Shown one piece after another: positions 1-9,920 of a stretch of 64,000 nt of DNA. Origin of the DNA: Lanius collurio (taxonomy: Eukaryota; Chordata; Aves; Passeriformes; Laniidae). Position 1 is the stretch's first letter. Each line of letters opens with the position of its first letter. The stretch is taken from the NCBI GenBank assembly GCA_020086605.1, contig JACBWW010000022.1:5705358-5769357 (forward strand), given 5' to 3'. Below the pieces are notes generated by a model, which saw nothing but the letters and a program-made list of their open reading frames with translations, made no database searches and was not told the origin of the DNA. Both the position numbers and the translations under genes were made by a program.

Positions 1-2058
1 AGGGAGAGGTTTTGGGCACCTGGAGTTCAGGTGCCAAATCAAAACCAGGAATAAACCAGGTGATTTTAGACAAGTGTTGAACATCCACTTGTTAAATAAA
101 CCATATGCTTAAAATTTTTCATACTGAGTCTTTAGTTTGATTAAGTGATTATAGATGAAATTCATAAAAAAATTAAAAAGGTCAGTCTCCAGTTTTTGGT
201 AGTTTTAGTCTTATTCATTCATATTATAAATTGGTCTCATAAAGAATTTACTCAATTCCATAATATTCCTTACAACATTTAAGCTTCAGTCACTAAGTTG
301 AAAATGTCTTTTAAATGTTACTTCGAATGGCTTCAGCTGTTATTTTACAAAGTGTATGCTCTAGTATTAAACCTTTTGTCACTAATTGATCAGAACCTTG
401 ATAAAATAGTTGAATTCCACCAGCCTAAAATGTACATGAGCACAAACCTAAATAAGAAAATGACGACCAGTTCTAAAGAATAAGATTACATCATTTTTTA
501 TTATATCTTTGCACACACCCACACACTTTCTCAGAAAGGTGGGAAAATGTGTAACAGAAGAATTCTAACAAAGAATTACAAAACTACATTATTTCAAATT
601 AGAAATACTTTTCAATAAAGTTTCAAACCTTTCTCCTTTCCAAAGATAAGAAAAATGGCATAGAAGTAAAGCAATTCAGAAGCATTCCTGAATATCAATG
701 CTACCCCAATTCCAAAATTTGGTCAATAAAATTAACAGCCATCCTTTGAATGCAGTATCACACCTCTAAATGAGCTCAAGCTGGTGCTGTTATTGTCCAG
801 TGGAATGTGAGATTTACATTTCACAGCTCCTCACCAAAGTAATGAATGAATCTGATCTCATAAACAAACAATTCCAGTTTCATGTTATTTCAATGGCCCT
901 CCAACAATGTGTGCCTCCACAAAGAAAAATATTTATCATGTTTGTGCTCAGCTCCAATTGTAAATGGGACTGTAATAAAACACCACCATAAAAACCATTT
1001 TCACAGCTGAGTTTGCAATTTAATAAACAGATGCAAACAAGAGTCTTTGGAGATCAACAGTTAAAAATAAATTAAGTAGAAGACTCCCCACATCACAATG
1101 GGAAAACTTGGAATGGCCTCCAGCAACAAGCAGGAGAGTCACAAGGTGTGTGTCCTTGGACTTTGCACAGGCACCAACCTTTGAAGTATGTTATCATGAC
1201 ATCAGTGCAAATCAGTCAGATGATTTCAAGCAAAAGCACTTGGCTTTTTTGCATGGTTCTAAATATTAAATAATTACTCTGCAAGCACCAAATATTTTCA
1301 GACATACTGTATTTTCACTGTGCTGGCCTATATAACATTTACTAATCCATTCTTTTCCTTACACTCACTCTTCTCCAAAAAAAAAGCCACCAGCATGTTC
1401 TTGCACTGGAAATGTTATATCTCATTTAAAAAACTCCGGATCTCAAAAATAACATTTGAACATCGTGTTGGACTTCATGTAGAGCTCTCAAAATTGCACT
1501 CAGGTACCACAGTTTGTGGGGTTTTCCTTGAAGTCAATGGGAACTTTCCCCTCAACTTATGTGAGAGTAGGGAATCTGAGCTCTTGAGGATCAACTTTTC
1601 AAATAATGTCCTAAGGGTGATTATGCACAGTACTTGACTGAAAATGTATTTTAATGTGAGTCATTGAAGACATGCATTTGGATTATCATGAGTGGCCAGA
1701 AAATTCACAAGAGCTCAGTAACTCACCAACTAAACCTTCTTTTCTCAGTAAATTTGAATCTTGGTACTCCCTAGAGCACAAGGACACCACACCAGATGAA
1801 GAGCAATGCAGCAGAAGGGATGTAGACAAAATAGGGTCTAGATTTCCAGTGAAATCTTGACAACATGCCTGCTTTTTCTGGATTGCAATCAGGCTTCATG
1901 ATTGCCAGTTTCTCCCTTGAATATGAATCATAGGCATTGAGACTTAAGGTAATAGACTAACACACCTGCATTTCTGCAGTAAAACACTTACATGGTTAGA
2001 GTTTTCAGAGAGCTACACTGTGACCTAAAGTCCTTAAAGTAAAACACAGGGGAGGGCA

Positions 2059-2059
<1 letters not shown>
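1..2059. other. AT-rich non-coding stretch
   Basis: No gene is supported here. The open frames (largest 105 codons, 1320-1637 on the plus strand) have no recognisable domain, and their composition matches the surrounding DNA. Around 1525-1552 there is a short segment with the core TTGAAGTCAATGGGA. I associate this core with an old self-complementary interspersed repeat seen in reptile and bird genomes (see 3552-3603), but the fragment is too short to assign firmly. Confidence 0.6.
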
Positions 2060-2100
<41 letters not shown>

Positions 2101-2102
2101 GT
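2060..2102. repeat. (AT)n microsatellite
   Basis: An uninterrupted AT dinucleotide run covers 2060-2090, then continues with one G interruption to 2102. The array is about 21 units long and self-complementary, so it is likely length-polymorphic and prone to cruciform formation or slippage. Confidence 0.97.
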
Positions 2103-4440
2103 AATCTGCCTTCACTTACTTCATTCTATGACTGGTACTGTCTTCCTCACTGCTAGTAGCTCAAAATGAGATGAGCATTTAGATTTTCTTATTCCTTAGG
2201 TAAACAAAGTACTTAGAAGCCCTCTCACCTTGTAGGATCCAGTGGGTGACAAACTTCAATATCTATTGCAGTATTTAGTATCCAATATATTACTAAGAAA
2301 ACAAAGTGATAATATGCTTTCCCCCACCTCCCTCAAATAAACTTCCTAATAAAGCAAGTTTTAATGAAAAATTGTACTTGCAAACTCTGACCTGGCCAAT
2401 GGCCCACACAAGGGCTCAGCCTAGCAACAGACTCTAAATATAAGATCAGGAAAGCAGAAATAGCCCGTGCTAAAATATATTGTTTGTCTTCGGCCGATTC
2501 TTCGAATTAATTAAGAATTAATTTGGCCTTTTGAATTGTCATGAAAATCCTCTGATATATGTACAATTATATTTTGGTAGAAGTAGTGTAATAGCTAAAT
2601 TGAGATCTGGTAAGAGGTTCAAGGGAAACAGCACCCGCAAAAGTTCAAAAGGTTTGAGGGGCTCCTGCCCTTTAGGATAAAAAATGGGTATCCCACCAAA
2701 TTTGTTACAATAACCTCTCCTGAAATACTACAAGGACAGAAAAAACAGTGACACATGAAGCATTTTCAAATTACCTCAGTCACAAGTTTTGTCTGTACAT
2801 TTTTGATTGGTATAGATGAGATGAATTTTCCAAGTCAAATGGTGAATCCCTCCCCCACTGATCTGGGTGAAACTGCTCTGGTTATCAAACCAATGACATG
2901 ATAATAAAACTAGTTCTTAGTTTGAGTATTCTGCACATGCAGTGCAAGTCCACATTTAAGCTACACTTTTGAGAGGTCTTAGAATTATAAGTATCTTGGA
3001 GCATAATAACATAGTAACAGCCTTGCCATGCTAACACACAGATTCATTTTAAGGAAGTATTTGTGAAATATGTGCTACTCAAGGAGAGCATGAGTTAAAG
3101 GTTATGTAAAAGTGTCACGGAAAATGAGCTAATTGATGCTTCTCCAAAGTGCCAGTTATCACTATACTCTAACAATTTATAAACTGCAATTTAAAAAAGT
3201 GATTTAAGAACATGAACTTCAATGTCTTTGTAATCGAGAATCATCTCAGAAATTAATGATCACTTTTATGGAGCTGTCCTTCCTAGAGCTCTGATCCCAT
3301 CAGATGGCATTTTGAACACTGAAAGTAGTGTCTACTCCTCCCAAAACAAAATTAGTTCACATTCCTTTAAAATTAAAATATAGCTTAAAGAAATGGGCCC
3401 TGAACACAAAACTGCAATGCTTGTAAGCATCCCTCGGTGCACTCAGGCAGTCAGCTGAGCATAACACAGGCTACATTTTTAGCAGCCTTTTCAGTATACA
3501 GAAAAAAACAGGTAGCAAATTGTTTCTCAGGTGATTGTGCAGGCTCTGATTCAAAGCCCACTTACATAAACAGGAACATTCCCATTTACTTTAACAGGCT
3601 TTGGCTCATGCTCCAAGAAATGCACATTTTGCTTGCATTCCAGGTTAGCACAGCTCCTGTTAATTATTAAACATCTGAGAAACAGTTGGATGTTTCTGTA
3701 TAATAAAATTTCCAGTTACTGATAAGAAAATACTGATATATTTTTTCTGATTTTTTGCTTCTGGCAGATGTGGTACTGAAACTCTCATTTTGATGCTGGA
3801 AGTCTGTACTCAGTCTTGCTGGAACTAATGGCTGAATTTCTCCTTAAGACAATGACAGCATAGAATGGGACTTAAATTCACCACAACTGAGTTCTTCAGA
3901 GTTTTCCTTTGCTTGAACTTGAACCATGCATGTCTATTATTGTCAAAAAGGGAGATTTTATTAGAAAAATTCAACCTAGGTTGATGTGTGTTGTATGTCA
4001 AATCTACCAAGCATGTGAATCTGATACAAGCTGAGTCTCCACTGAGAGGTATGGAATATTTACAGATCTGGAAGGTCCTACTTCAGTCAACACCACAGCA
4101 ATCAATATCTAGATCAGACAGACTGTAAATGGAAATTGGGGCACAGATGTTTAACATTTGATATGATTTTTTTATCTTCCATTCACTTTACCAGTCATAC
4201 ATTTTAATATTTCCAACAGCTGTTTGTAAAATATCCCACATATGAAGATAAAACCTGATTTGGGTGCAAAATTATTTTTATTCTAAATTAAATTTGGCCT
4301 TTAGAAGCTCTTACAGGCTTTCCAAATAGTGAAACTGAAATGGAAAGCAAGATGTAAGAAAGATTTCATCAACTACCCCACCACTTACTTAGTTTTGAAG
4401 TTACTATGCAAGACTGATATGAAGCAGAAAAAGAATTTAA
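2103..4440. other. AT-rich non-coding stretch with short inverted repeats
   Basis: No gene is seen. Two small structures stand out. At 2505-2523 two AATTAATT palindromes are separated by AAG and flanked by GGCC on each side (2492-2495 and 2525-2528). This makes a nested symmetric element containing TAATTA homeodomain cores. The second structure is the hairpin-like repeat at 3552-3603, listed separately. The rest is unremarkable. Confidence 0.55.
3552..3603. repeat. Imperfect hairpin, possible ancient amniote interspersed repeat
   Basis: Perfect outer arms CAAAGCC (3552-3558) and GGCTTTG (3597-3603) enclose partly complementary inner arms, so most of the roughly 52-bp element can fold back on itself. 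The wording resembles an old self-complementary repeat I recall from archosaur and turtle genomes, with inner arms related to ATTGAAGTCAATGGGA. The family name is not certain. The fold-back is seen directly; membership in a repeat family is inferred. Confidence 0.45.
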
Positions 4441-4441
4441 G

Positions 4442-4462
4442 CAGCCAGTGGAATACTGGCTG
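4442..4462. repeat. Perfect 8-bp inverted repeat, 5-nt loop
   Basis: CAGCCAGT (4442-4449) and ACTGGCTG (4455-4462) are exact reverse complements around the loop GGAAT. It would fold as a short tight hairpin in single-stranded DNA or RNA. No function is evident. Confidence 0.8.
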
Positions 4463-4738
4463 ATAACAGTTCTGAAAGACTGACACACTGTCCCCTTCCC
4501 TTCCTCTTCCCGATGTGCTCAAGCTGCTTTGATGACAGACTGAAGACACCTTTTTACTTCCACTGAATTATCTTCCCACTGTGCTGTTTCTGTTTGTCTC
4601 ACCTTTGTTATACCAGCTCTCCACTAAGGGTTTGCCACAAAGCTAATACAAAACACCAGTATCGTGTCAAAAGAACTTCTTCTACATATTTAACAGTTTC
4701 TAGGTATTGTTACACTAACTAAAGCCTTTTTCCTGCAG

Positions 4739-5080
4739 GAGATTGCTGTTGGAGGCAGAATCCCAGCCTAGGGCAGTACCAGCACACTCCTTCCAGGATC
4801 AAGCAAAAATCCACTCATCAAACTGCAAAACGGACAGACCTGTTGTGTTTCAAGGCACTGGCAATTCCCCAAACATTTCCAAAACCCAAAATGAACAGAT
4901 GAGTGATTTATAGCTTTTAATATATGCACAAGACCTGATTCTGATCTCCGTATGAAATGCCCAAAGGACTGAGGATTTGATCACAGGAGAGCTTCATTCT
5001 TCATTCATGCTGTGCAAACCCAGCGCTAATTTTGGGAATGGTAGTGCCGATCCAATAAAAGTTCACTGTATTGACATCAC
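4739..5080 (+). other. Possible terminal exon behind a strong splice acceptor
   Basis: A well-formed 3' splice site is seen: a branch-point-like CTAAC near 4714, a short pyrimidine run, and CTGCAG ending at 4738. From 4740 a frame without an ATG stays open for 57 codons to a TAG at 4911. It is hydrophilic, starting RLLLEAESQPRA and ending NEQMSDL. AATAAA polyadenylation hexamers follow at 5054-5059 and 5081-5086. The local base composition is somewhat richer in G and C than its flanks. I do not recognise the peptide, and no matching upstream donor or exon could be identified. A chance combination is quite possible, because a 57-codon open frame is not rare here. Confidence 0.22.
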
Positions 5081-5089
5081 AATAAAACT

Positions 5090-5108
5090 GAGGTCATAAT
5101 TTGACCTC
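5090..5108. promoter_or_regulatory. Palindromic AGGTCA pair (IR5-type nuclear-receptor-like site)
   Basis: GAGGTCA (5090-5096) and TGACCTC (5102-5108) form perfect inverted arms around a 5-bp AT spacer. AGGTCA is the core half-site bound by many nuclear receptors. The classical oestrogen-receptor palindrome has a 3-bp spacer, so this 5-bp arrangement is not a canonical one. Binding is inferred only. Confidence 0.35.
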
Positions 5109-5234
5109 TTCACTGTAACAAGGGTGGTAAACTCCTTACCAAAAAGCCCTATTAAAATAAACCTTAGAATGGAGAAATATTCATAGCAATAGAATGAAAT
5201 AATGCAACTGTCTTAATATGGATTTTACCACGAG

Positions 5235-5286
5235 CTGTTCAATTAGCAATTTAATAGTGTAACTTGCTATAATTTGCATTGAACAG
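5235..5286. repeat. 9-bp perfect inverted repeat
   Basis: CTGTTCAAT (5235-5243) is the exact reverse complement of ATTGAACAG (5278-5286), with a 34-bp AT-rich loop. The arms flank an ATTTGCAT octamer (5272-5279) and a CAATTAG homeodomain-like site. It could be a small conserved regulatory element or chance symmetry. Confidence 0.55.
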
Positions 5287-5394
5287 TAGACATAAGGCTA
5301 AAAGTAGAAGGCAAAAGATCAAATTTCTTAGGGTTCATGGTCTTTTATAACTACAGGATTAATCAAGTGATGGTCAGGCCTATTTCATGCTGCA

Positions 5395-5443
5395 GTGTAT
5401 GTCTCAGTTTCCCAATGTATAATCTGAGATTAATAACAAATAC
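5395..5443 (+). repeat. MIR-like SINE fragment (decayed)
   Basis: The segment reads like the conserved part of a MIR SINE on the plus strand: CTCAGTTTCCC followed by a degraded counterpart of the CATCTGTAAAATGGGA block and an ATAATAA-like tail. Only about 50 bp is recognisable. Such remnants are expected in amniote genomes, and the match is by eye. Confidence 0.45.
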
Positions 5444-6093
5444 TTTCTTAGAAATAGTTCTAAGCCTCTCCGTCATCTACATAAATTAAATTTGTATTGT
5501 TATTAGTTACCTACAACAAATTATTCCTTTTCCTATTGCCAACATGGTTCAAATTACACAGCACATGTATCCATGTATGTTTCGTAATTTTAATTTACTG
5601 ATTTTAGTAAAAAACATCTTTGAAATTAAATGCTGCTATCCACTTTATTGCTCAGATTGTACTTTGCTTATTGCTGTGTGTTTGCCAAATTCATCTAATC
5701 AGCACAACAATCTAACTGCAATCAAAGACAGTGGGAGTATTTATAAATCCAATCTGCTACAGCAAAGAGGAAAGAATACAGACATTACAGTATTCAGCAG
5801 TAACAACCCAGAGAGAATTAGAATATCTGCCATTTTCAAAACCTTTTTTCCTATTCCTTTCATAATTTCATTTACACTTTTTTAATAAGTGAACAGCCAG
5901 GTTACCTTCAAAGACATTTGCATATAAAAATTTAAGCTAAAATATCAGAAGAAAATAAATTAGAAAGTCCATAATTCCAATACATTATGCCAACAGAGTT
6001 AACCTTCACACATGGCAAGGAAAGAGCATACATTGTGGCTTTTCTCCTATCCACATACATTGCACACTTCATCTGCACTTTACAGTAGCCCAC
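5444..6093. other. AT-rich non-coding stretch
   Basis: Nothing is recognised. A 113-codon open frame (5544-5885, plus) has no signal, domain or compositional support and is treated as chance. Confidence 0.55.
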
Positions 6094-6405
6094 ATGGTGC
6101 TAGAAGCAGATTTCTTGCAGAGGTGGAGCTGGTGGGCAGGAGATGGGGCAGCAGCCTGGCTGTTGCCCAGCTTTTGGAATGCCCTGGCAGCGTGGCAGGC
6201 AGGGGCCATGCCAACTGGCACAACTGTTGTCACATGTTTTCTTTTTAGCTCTGTCTTTCTCCCAAAGGGGCAGGGGATGACTGTGGACTCTCAGCTACTC
6301 ATCTCCCCTGGGCTTGGGAGGCCTCCAAGCAAAGTTCTGTTTCATCCTAGGGAGCGTGGAAATGAGGGGAAGATGCTGCCCCCAGAAATGACTCTGGGGG
6401 ATTGA
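6094..6405 (+). other. GC-richer patch with overlapping open frames
   Basis: This roughly 300-bp block is clearly richer in G and C than its surroundings and holds two overlapping plus-strand open frames of 78 and 103 codons. A pyrimidine stretch ending in AG (near 6249) inside the block looks like a weak splice acceptor. The predicted peptides have no familiar domain and are probably a by-product of low stop-codon density in GC-richer DNA. It may be an old repeat or pseudogene fragment that I cannot name. Confidence 0.35.
6379..6400. repeat. GC-rich hairpin, 8-bp perfect arms
   Basis: CCCCCAGA (6379-6386) pairs exactly with TCTGGGGG (6393-6400) across a 6-nt loop. Six of the eight pairs are G-C, so this is one of the more stable short fold-backs in the window. 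It lies at the 3' end of the GC-richer patch. Confidence 0.8.
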
Positions 6406-9400
6406 TGCACAGGGGAGATGAAACGTCCATATCTACTGCCTTTACTCTTTTCAGTGCTTTTGATTCACCCCCCAGCAGCACAGTGAAGACAAAATGAGAC
6501 ACTAACCACTACTCCTTTTTACCCCCTTTCAACATATGAGTTGAGCCTTTATTTAATAGGTACCCTGCAATTCCTGCCTGACAAATGAGCTGCTAATTTA
6601 TCATCAGCTTTTCTATAACTGTTCCCACTGTATTTCAAGCCCTTCTTAAGCATCCATGCATTAATTTTTAAGGAGGTTTCAAATATGTAGGTATTGCTAC
6701 ACCTCTTATAAGACAGGAAACTACAGGAGAGAAATGTAAGGTCAAACGTTTTCAGTAATTCTAAGTGCCCATTTTGGAACCCCTGACTCCCTAAATTCCT
6801 CCACATAGCCAAGCAGTGATCAGCACTATGTGGCCCAAAGGATCTAAGCAACAATGACATTCAGCATTCCATCACAGTGTTAGATACCATGGCAAGCTCT
6901 TTACACTAAAACATAAATGACCATAAATTGTTTTTTCTAGCATTGCTATATAATTCTGCAGCACTGATGGCTACAGCTATAGTACGAGTATTAATTATGC
7001 CAAAAAAGAATTTGCATGCATCACCTCAACTTGTTTGAATTAAATGACTAAAGTGGCTGTACAACCAGATATTTAAACTTAAGCCAGTCTCCAAACCCAT
7101 ATCTAATTTACTTCAACTAGCAAGTCACTAGGCTCACATGAGAGAGAAAGTAAATGTGTAATAGCTCAGGGAACAATCCATTTGTTTTGTTTTAGATATG
7201 ATCTTGGATAGGATCTGACAGGATTTCATCACCATGGCCATGTAGACTGTATGGCAAATGCAGAAATATATCCCAATTCTCCAGGGCAGCTTAAAACCAT
7301 TTTGTTCCTAAGATGCTGCATCTACTTTCCAGCCTTCTTAACCAGTCCACTCCAGCCTGCTGCTTTTCATTCCCACTTTGCTGTTGACCCATTTGTGGTC
7401 TGTCTCTGGTCTGAGTCTTCTCTTCATCAAGCAGAAGTGACTCCTATGACTATATGCATGTCAGACCAGAAACCATCTCAAAGTGCAGTAAAAGTGAGGT
7501 TTCAGATCCATAGTAGTTACAAATTTATTTCCACTGTATATCAAGCAGTGTTCAGGAACATTTTACATTTCTAAGGTGCTGCAGTTTTAATATGTTGGGC
7601 TAACTTCAGTCCATGTAAATTAAACAGATTTTGACTTATAGGAAGGATAATGGATAATTCTGGCTCATAGAACAAAGCAATGGGGACTTACCTAATGTTT
7701 GTTCTCTCAGTAACACTGCCCAACTAATATGTTTTAGTACTTTCCTAACAAATTATTAGACTGCCACTACAGCATTGAGAAAGATCTGACCTCTTCTGGC
7801 ACAACTTCACTTAAATGTTGTGGGGCTGTCTGTTAATTTACACAGCGCAACTCAGGTTTCTCAGCAAGCTTGAGCTGCTTTCAAGTGTATCTGTCAGAGG
7901 GCACAGTTTTGCCAAGGCAACTGAAATTTTAAGTGAAAAAGCTATTAGTTGATTTGTTTGTTTCAGACCAGTTGAATGTTTTAGATTGAAAAACACTTCT
8001 AGGCTTCATGGGTTCATGGAAAGAATTAACCCAACCATACTTAAGAGTCAAGAATTACCACGCTGTAAAAATCCAACTGTCCTGACTTACTCAAGCAGCA
8101 GAGCACATCCTTCAAGTTATCCATGTTAAACAATACTTGGGTTTACCACTATTTTTCAGCTAATTTTCTGTCATTTTAAGGTTTGTGTTAGTAAGTCTTG
8201 CAGTACTCGAACTTTGCAAGAAACTGATGAAACTATATGACTTTTTAATGTGAAAGCAGAAAGCACCAATCTTTGAAACAGAAGAGGTTAGAAGAGGGGA
8301 AGAAATTTAATTCAAAAAATGAACTTTTTAGACACAACTGAATCTTCATTCGAGGCAAAGATCTGATAAATACTGAGTAAATAAATTCAAGTTCATCACA
8401 CCTGAATTTCAGTTCAATTTCAGCCATATCATTGTCAGGAAAAACAAACACAAACTTGCCCCAAAGCTAAACAACATTGGAGAAATCAGGAAGAGGACAG
8501 ATAGACAGTAAGTTATGAACATAAAACTCTTTGTACCAAAACCAATTAACCCTAACCTTAGGCAAGCCTTTTTCTTCCAGCCCTTCATTTAAAGGTTTTA
8601 CAATTTATAGCCTGTGTTTCTCAGGGGTGGTCTTGCTCTGCTCTGATTTCACATTTCACAGCAGCACATGTGTAATCCTGCTGCAGCACAGAGCACATGA
8701 CCCAGCTGATACCAGGAAATCCACTTTTCACTAGTTGGAAACACACTGGAAGTGAGATACAACCAGAATTTGCTTCATTTGCAACAGGCCATAGGAGAAT
8801 GTTTGCAGAGATGACAGATTGGGATAATAATCCTCAGAAGTCCGACAGTCCCATCCTGCATCTGACATCCTTGGAGGGGAAAAAATCCCAACAAAACAAA
8901 CTCACTACACTATTGTTTGAAAGACAGATAAATTTTTGAAATGGATCTATAATTGCCATTAATATCAAGACTGGAAAATGCAAAATGACAACCAATTCAT
9001 TTACTTACTGCCTTCAAGTACCCAGAGAAATGCATGCTTTAAAGTCTCCATGTGGTAGGAATCACTCACCAACTTCATAGAGAAAACCCCCCAGCTTGCA
9101 TAAAATTGCATGTTTAATGACCTTTTAAATTTGGTATGATCTCAAACCAAAAGTGAAATACACAAAAAGCTAATCTGACTTCAAGATAGGGCTGCTCCAA
9201 CAAAACAGTTTGGAAGAGGATAAACTTTGCTATGCATCTGTTAATGAGGAAAAGAAATCTGTTCTACTGTAATTATTTGTAAACACACAAAACCTAACTC
9301 ATGCCACAGAATTCATTTAGTCAGTTTAATAATTCTACACATATACTTACTAAATTCTACAGTACTTAGAGTAAAAATTTTATTTTTATTTTTTTCTTTC

Positions 9401-9856
9401 AATCATAGAATAGATTTATGCACATATTTACCATTATGTGTTTCTATAGCTACAGAACATATATATAGATGTAGATGATATCCATCTTTAAAGGTACTAT
9501 CACTTTGTATTCTTAAAACACACAGTTGCTTTGTATTATATCGTAAAAGTACAATTTTCTTATGAAAATTTAAGTAAGTAGTTTTAAAACAAATTACACT
9601 TTTAAAAAAACTGCACAATTAAAAAAATATGTTTATCTTATCCATATTCATCTCATGGAGTTGTGCCTTTGCTGAACATTATCTTGGGAGACAGCTTTGC
9701 TGAAGTTTCCACCAGCTTTCTAATAATTATAAAGTTATTTTTACAACAAAGCTTTTGGGTAGAGAAAAAATTTATTTTCCATTATGAATCCAGAAACATA
9801 TATCTATCTATGCCTCTATATACACACACAAACAAAGGAACACTAACAATATCAGG
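6406..9856. other. AT-rich non-coding stretch
   Basis: No gene or recognisable repeat is seen. Short open frames of up to 107 codons occur on both strands without support. An AATCATAGAATAG string near 9405 resembles the end of an avian CR1 tail, but the following sequence does not continue the match. A single AACCCTAACC at about 8547 is too short to be an interstitial telomere array. Confidence 0.55.
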
Positions 9857-9920
9857 AAAAAAAAAACCCAAAACCAACAAACCAATTAACAAAACAACAA
9901 AAGAACAAACCAAGAAACTC
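9857..9920 (+). repeat. A-rich low-complexity tract (A10 then CAA/AAC-rich)
   Basis: Ten A residues (9857-9866) followed by CCC lead into about 50 bp of A-rich sequence containing mainly AAC and AACA units. It could be the decayed tail of a retroposed sequence, but no recognisable body precedes it. Confidence 0.75.

Noticed and set aside
8545..8560. Telomere-like AACCCTAACC
   Set aside because: Fewer than two repeat units, so not an interstitial telomeric array.
9400..9420. CR1 tail-like AATCATAGAATAG
   Set aside because: The match stops after about 13 bp and the flanks do not continue the CR1 consensus.
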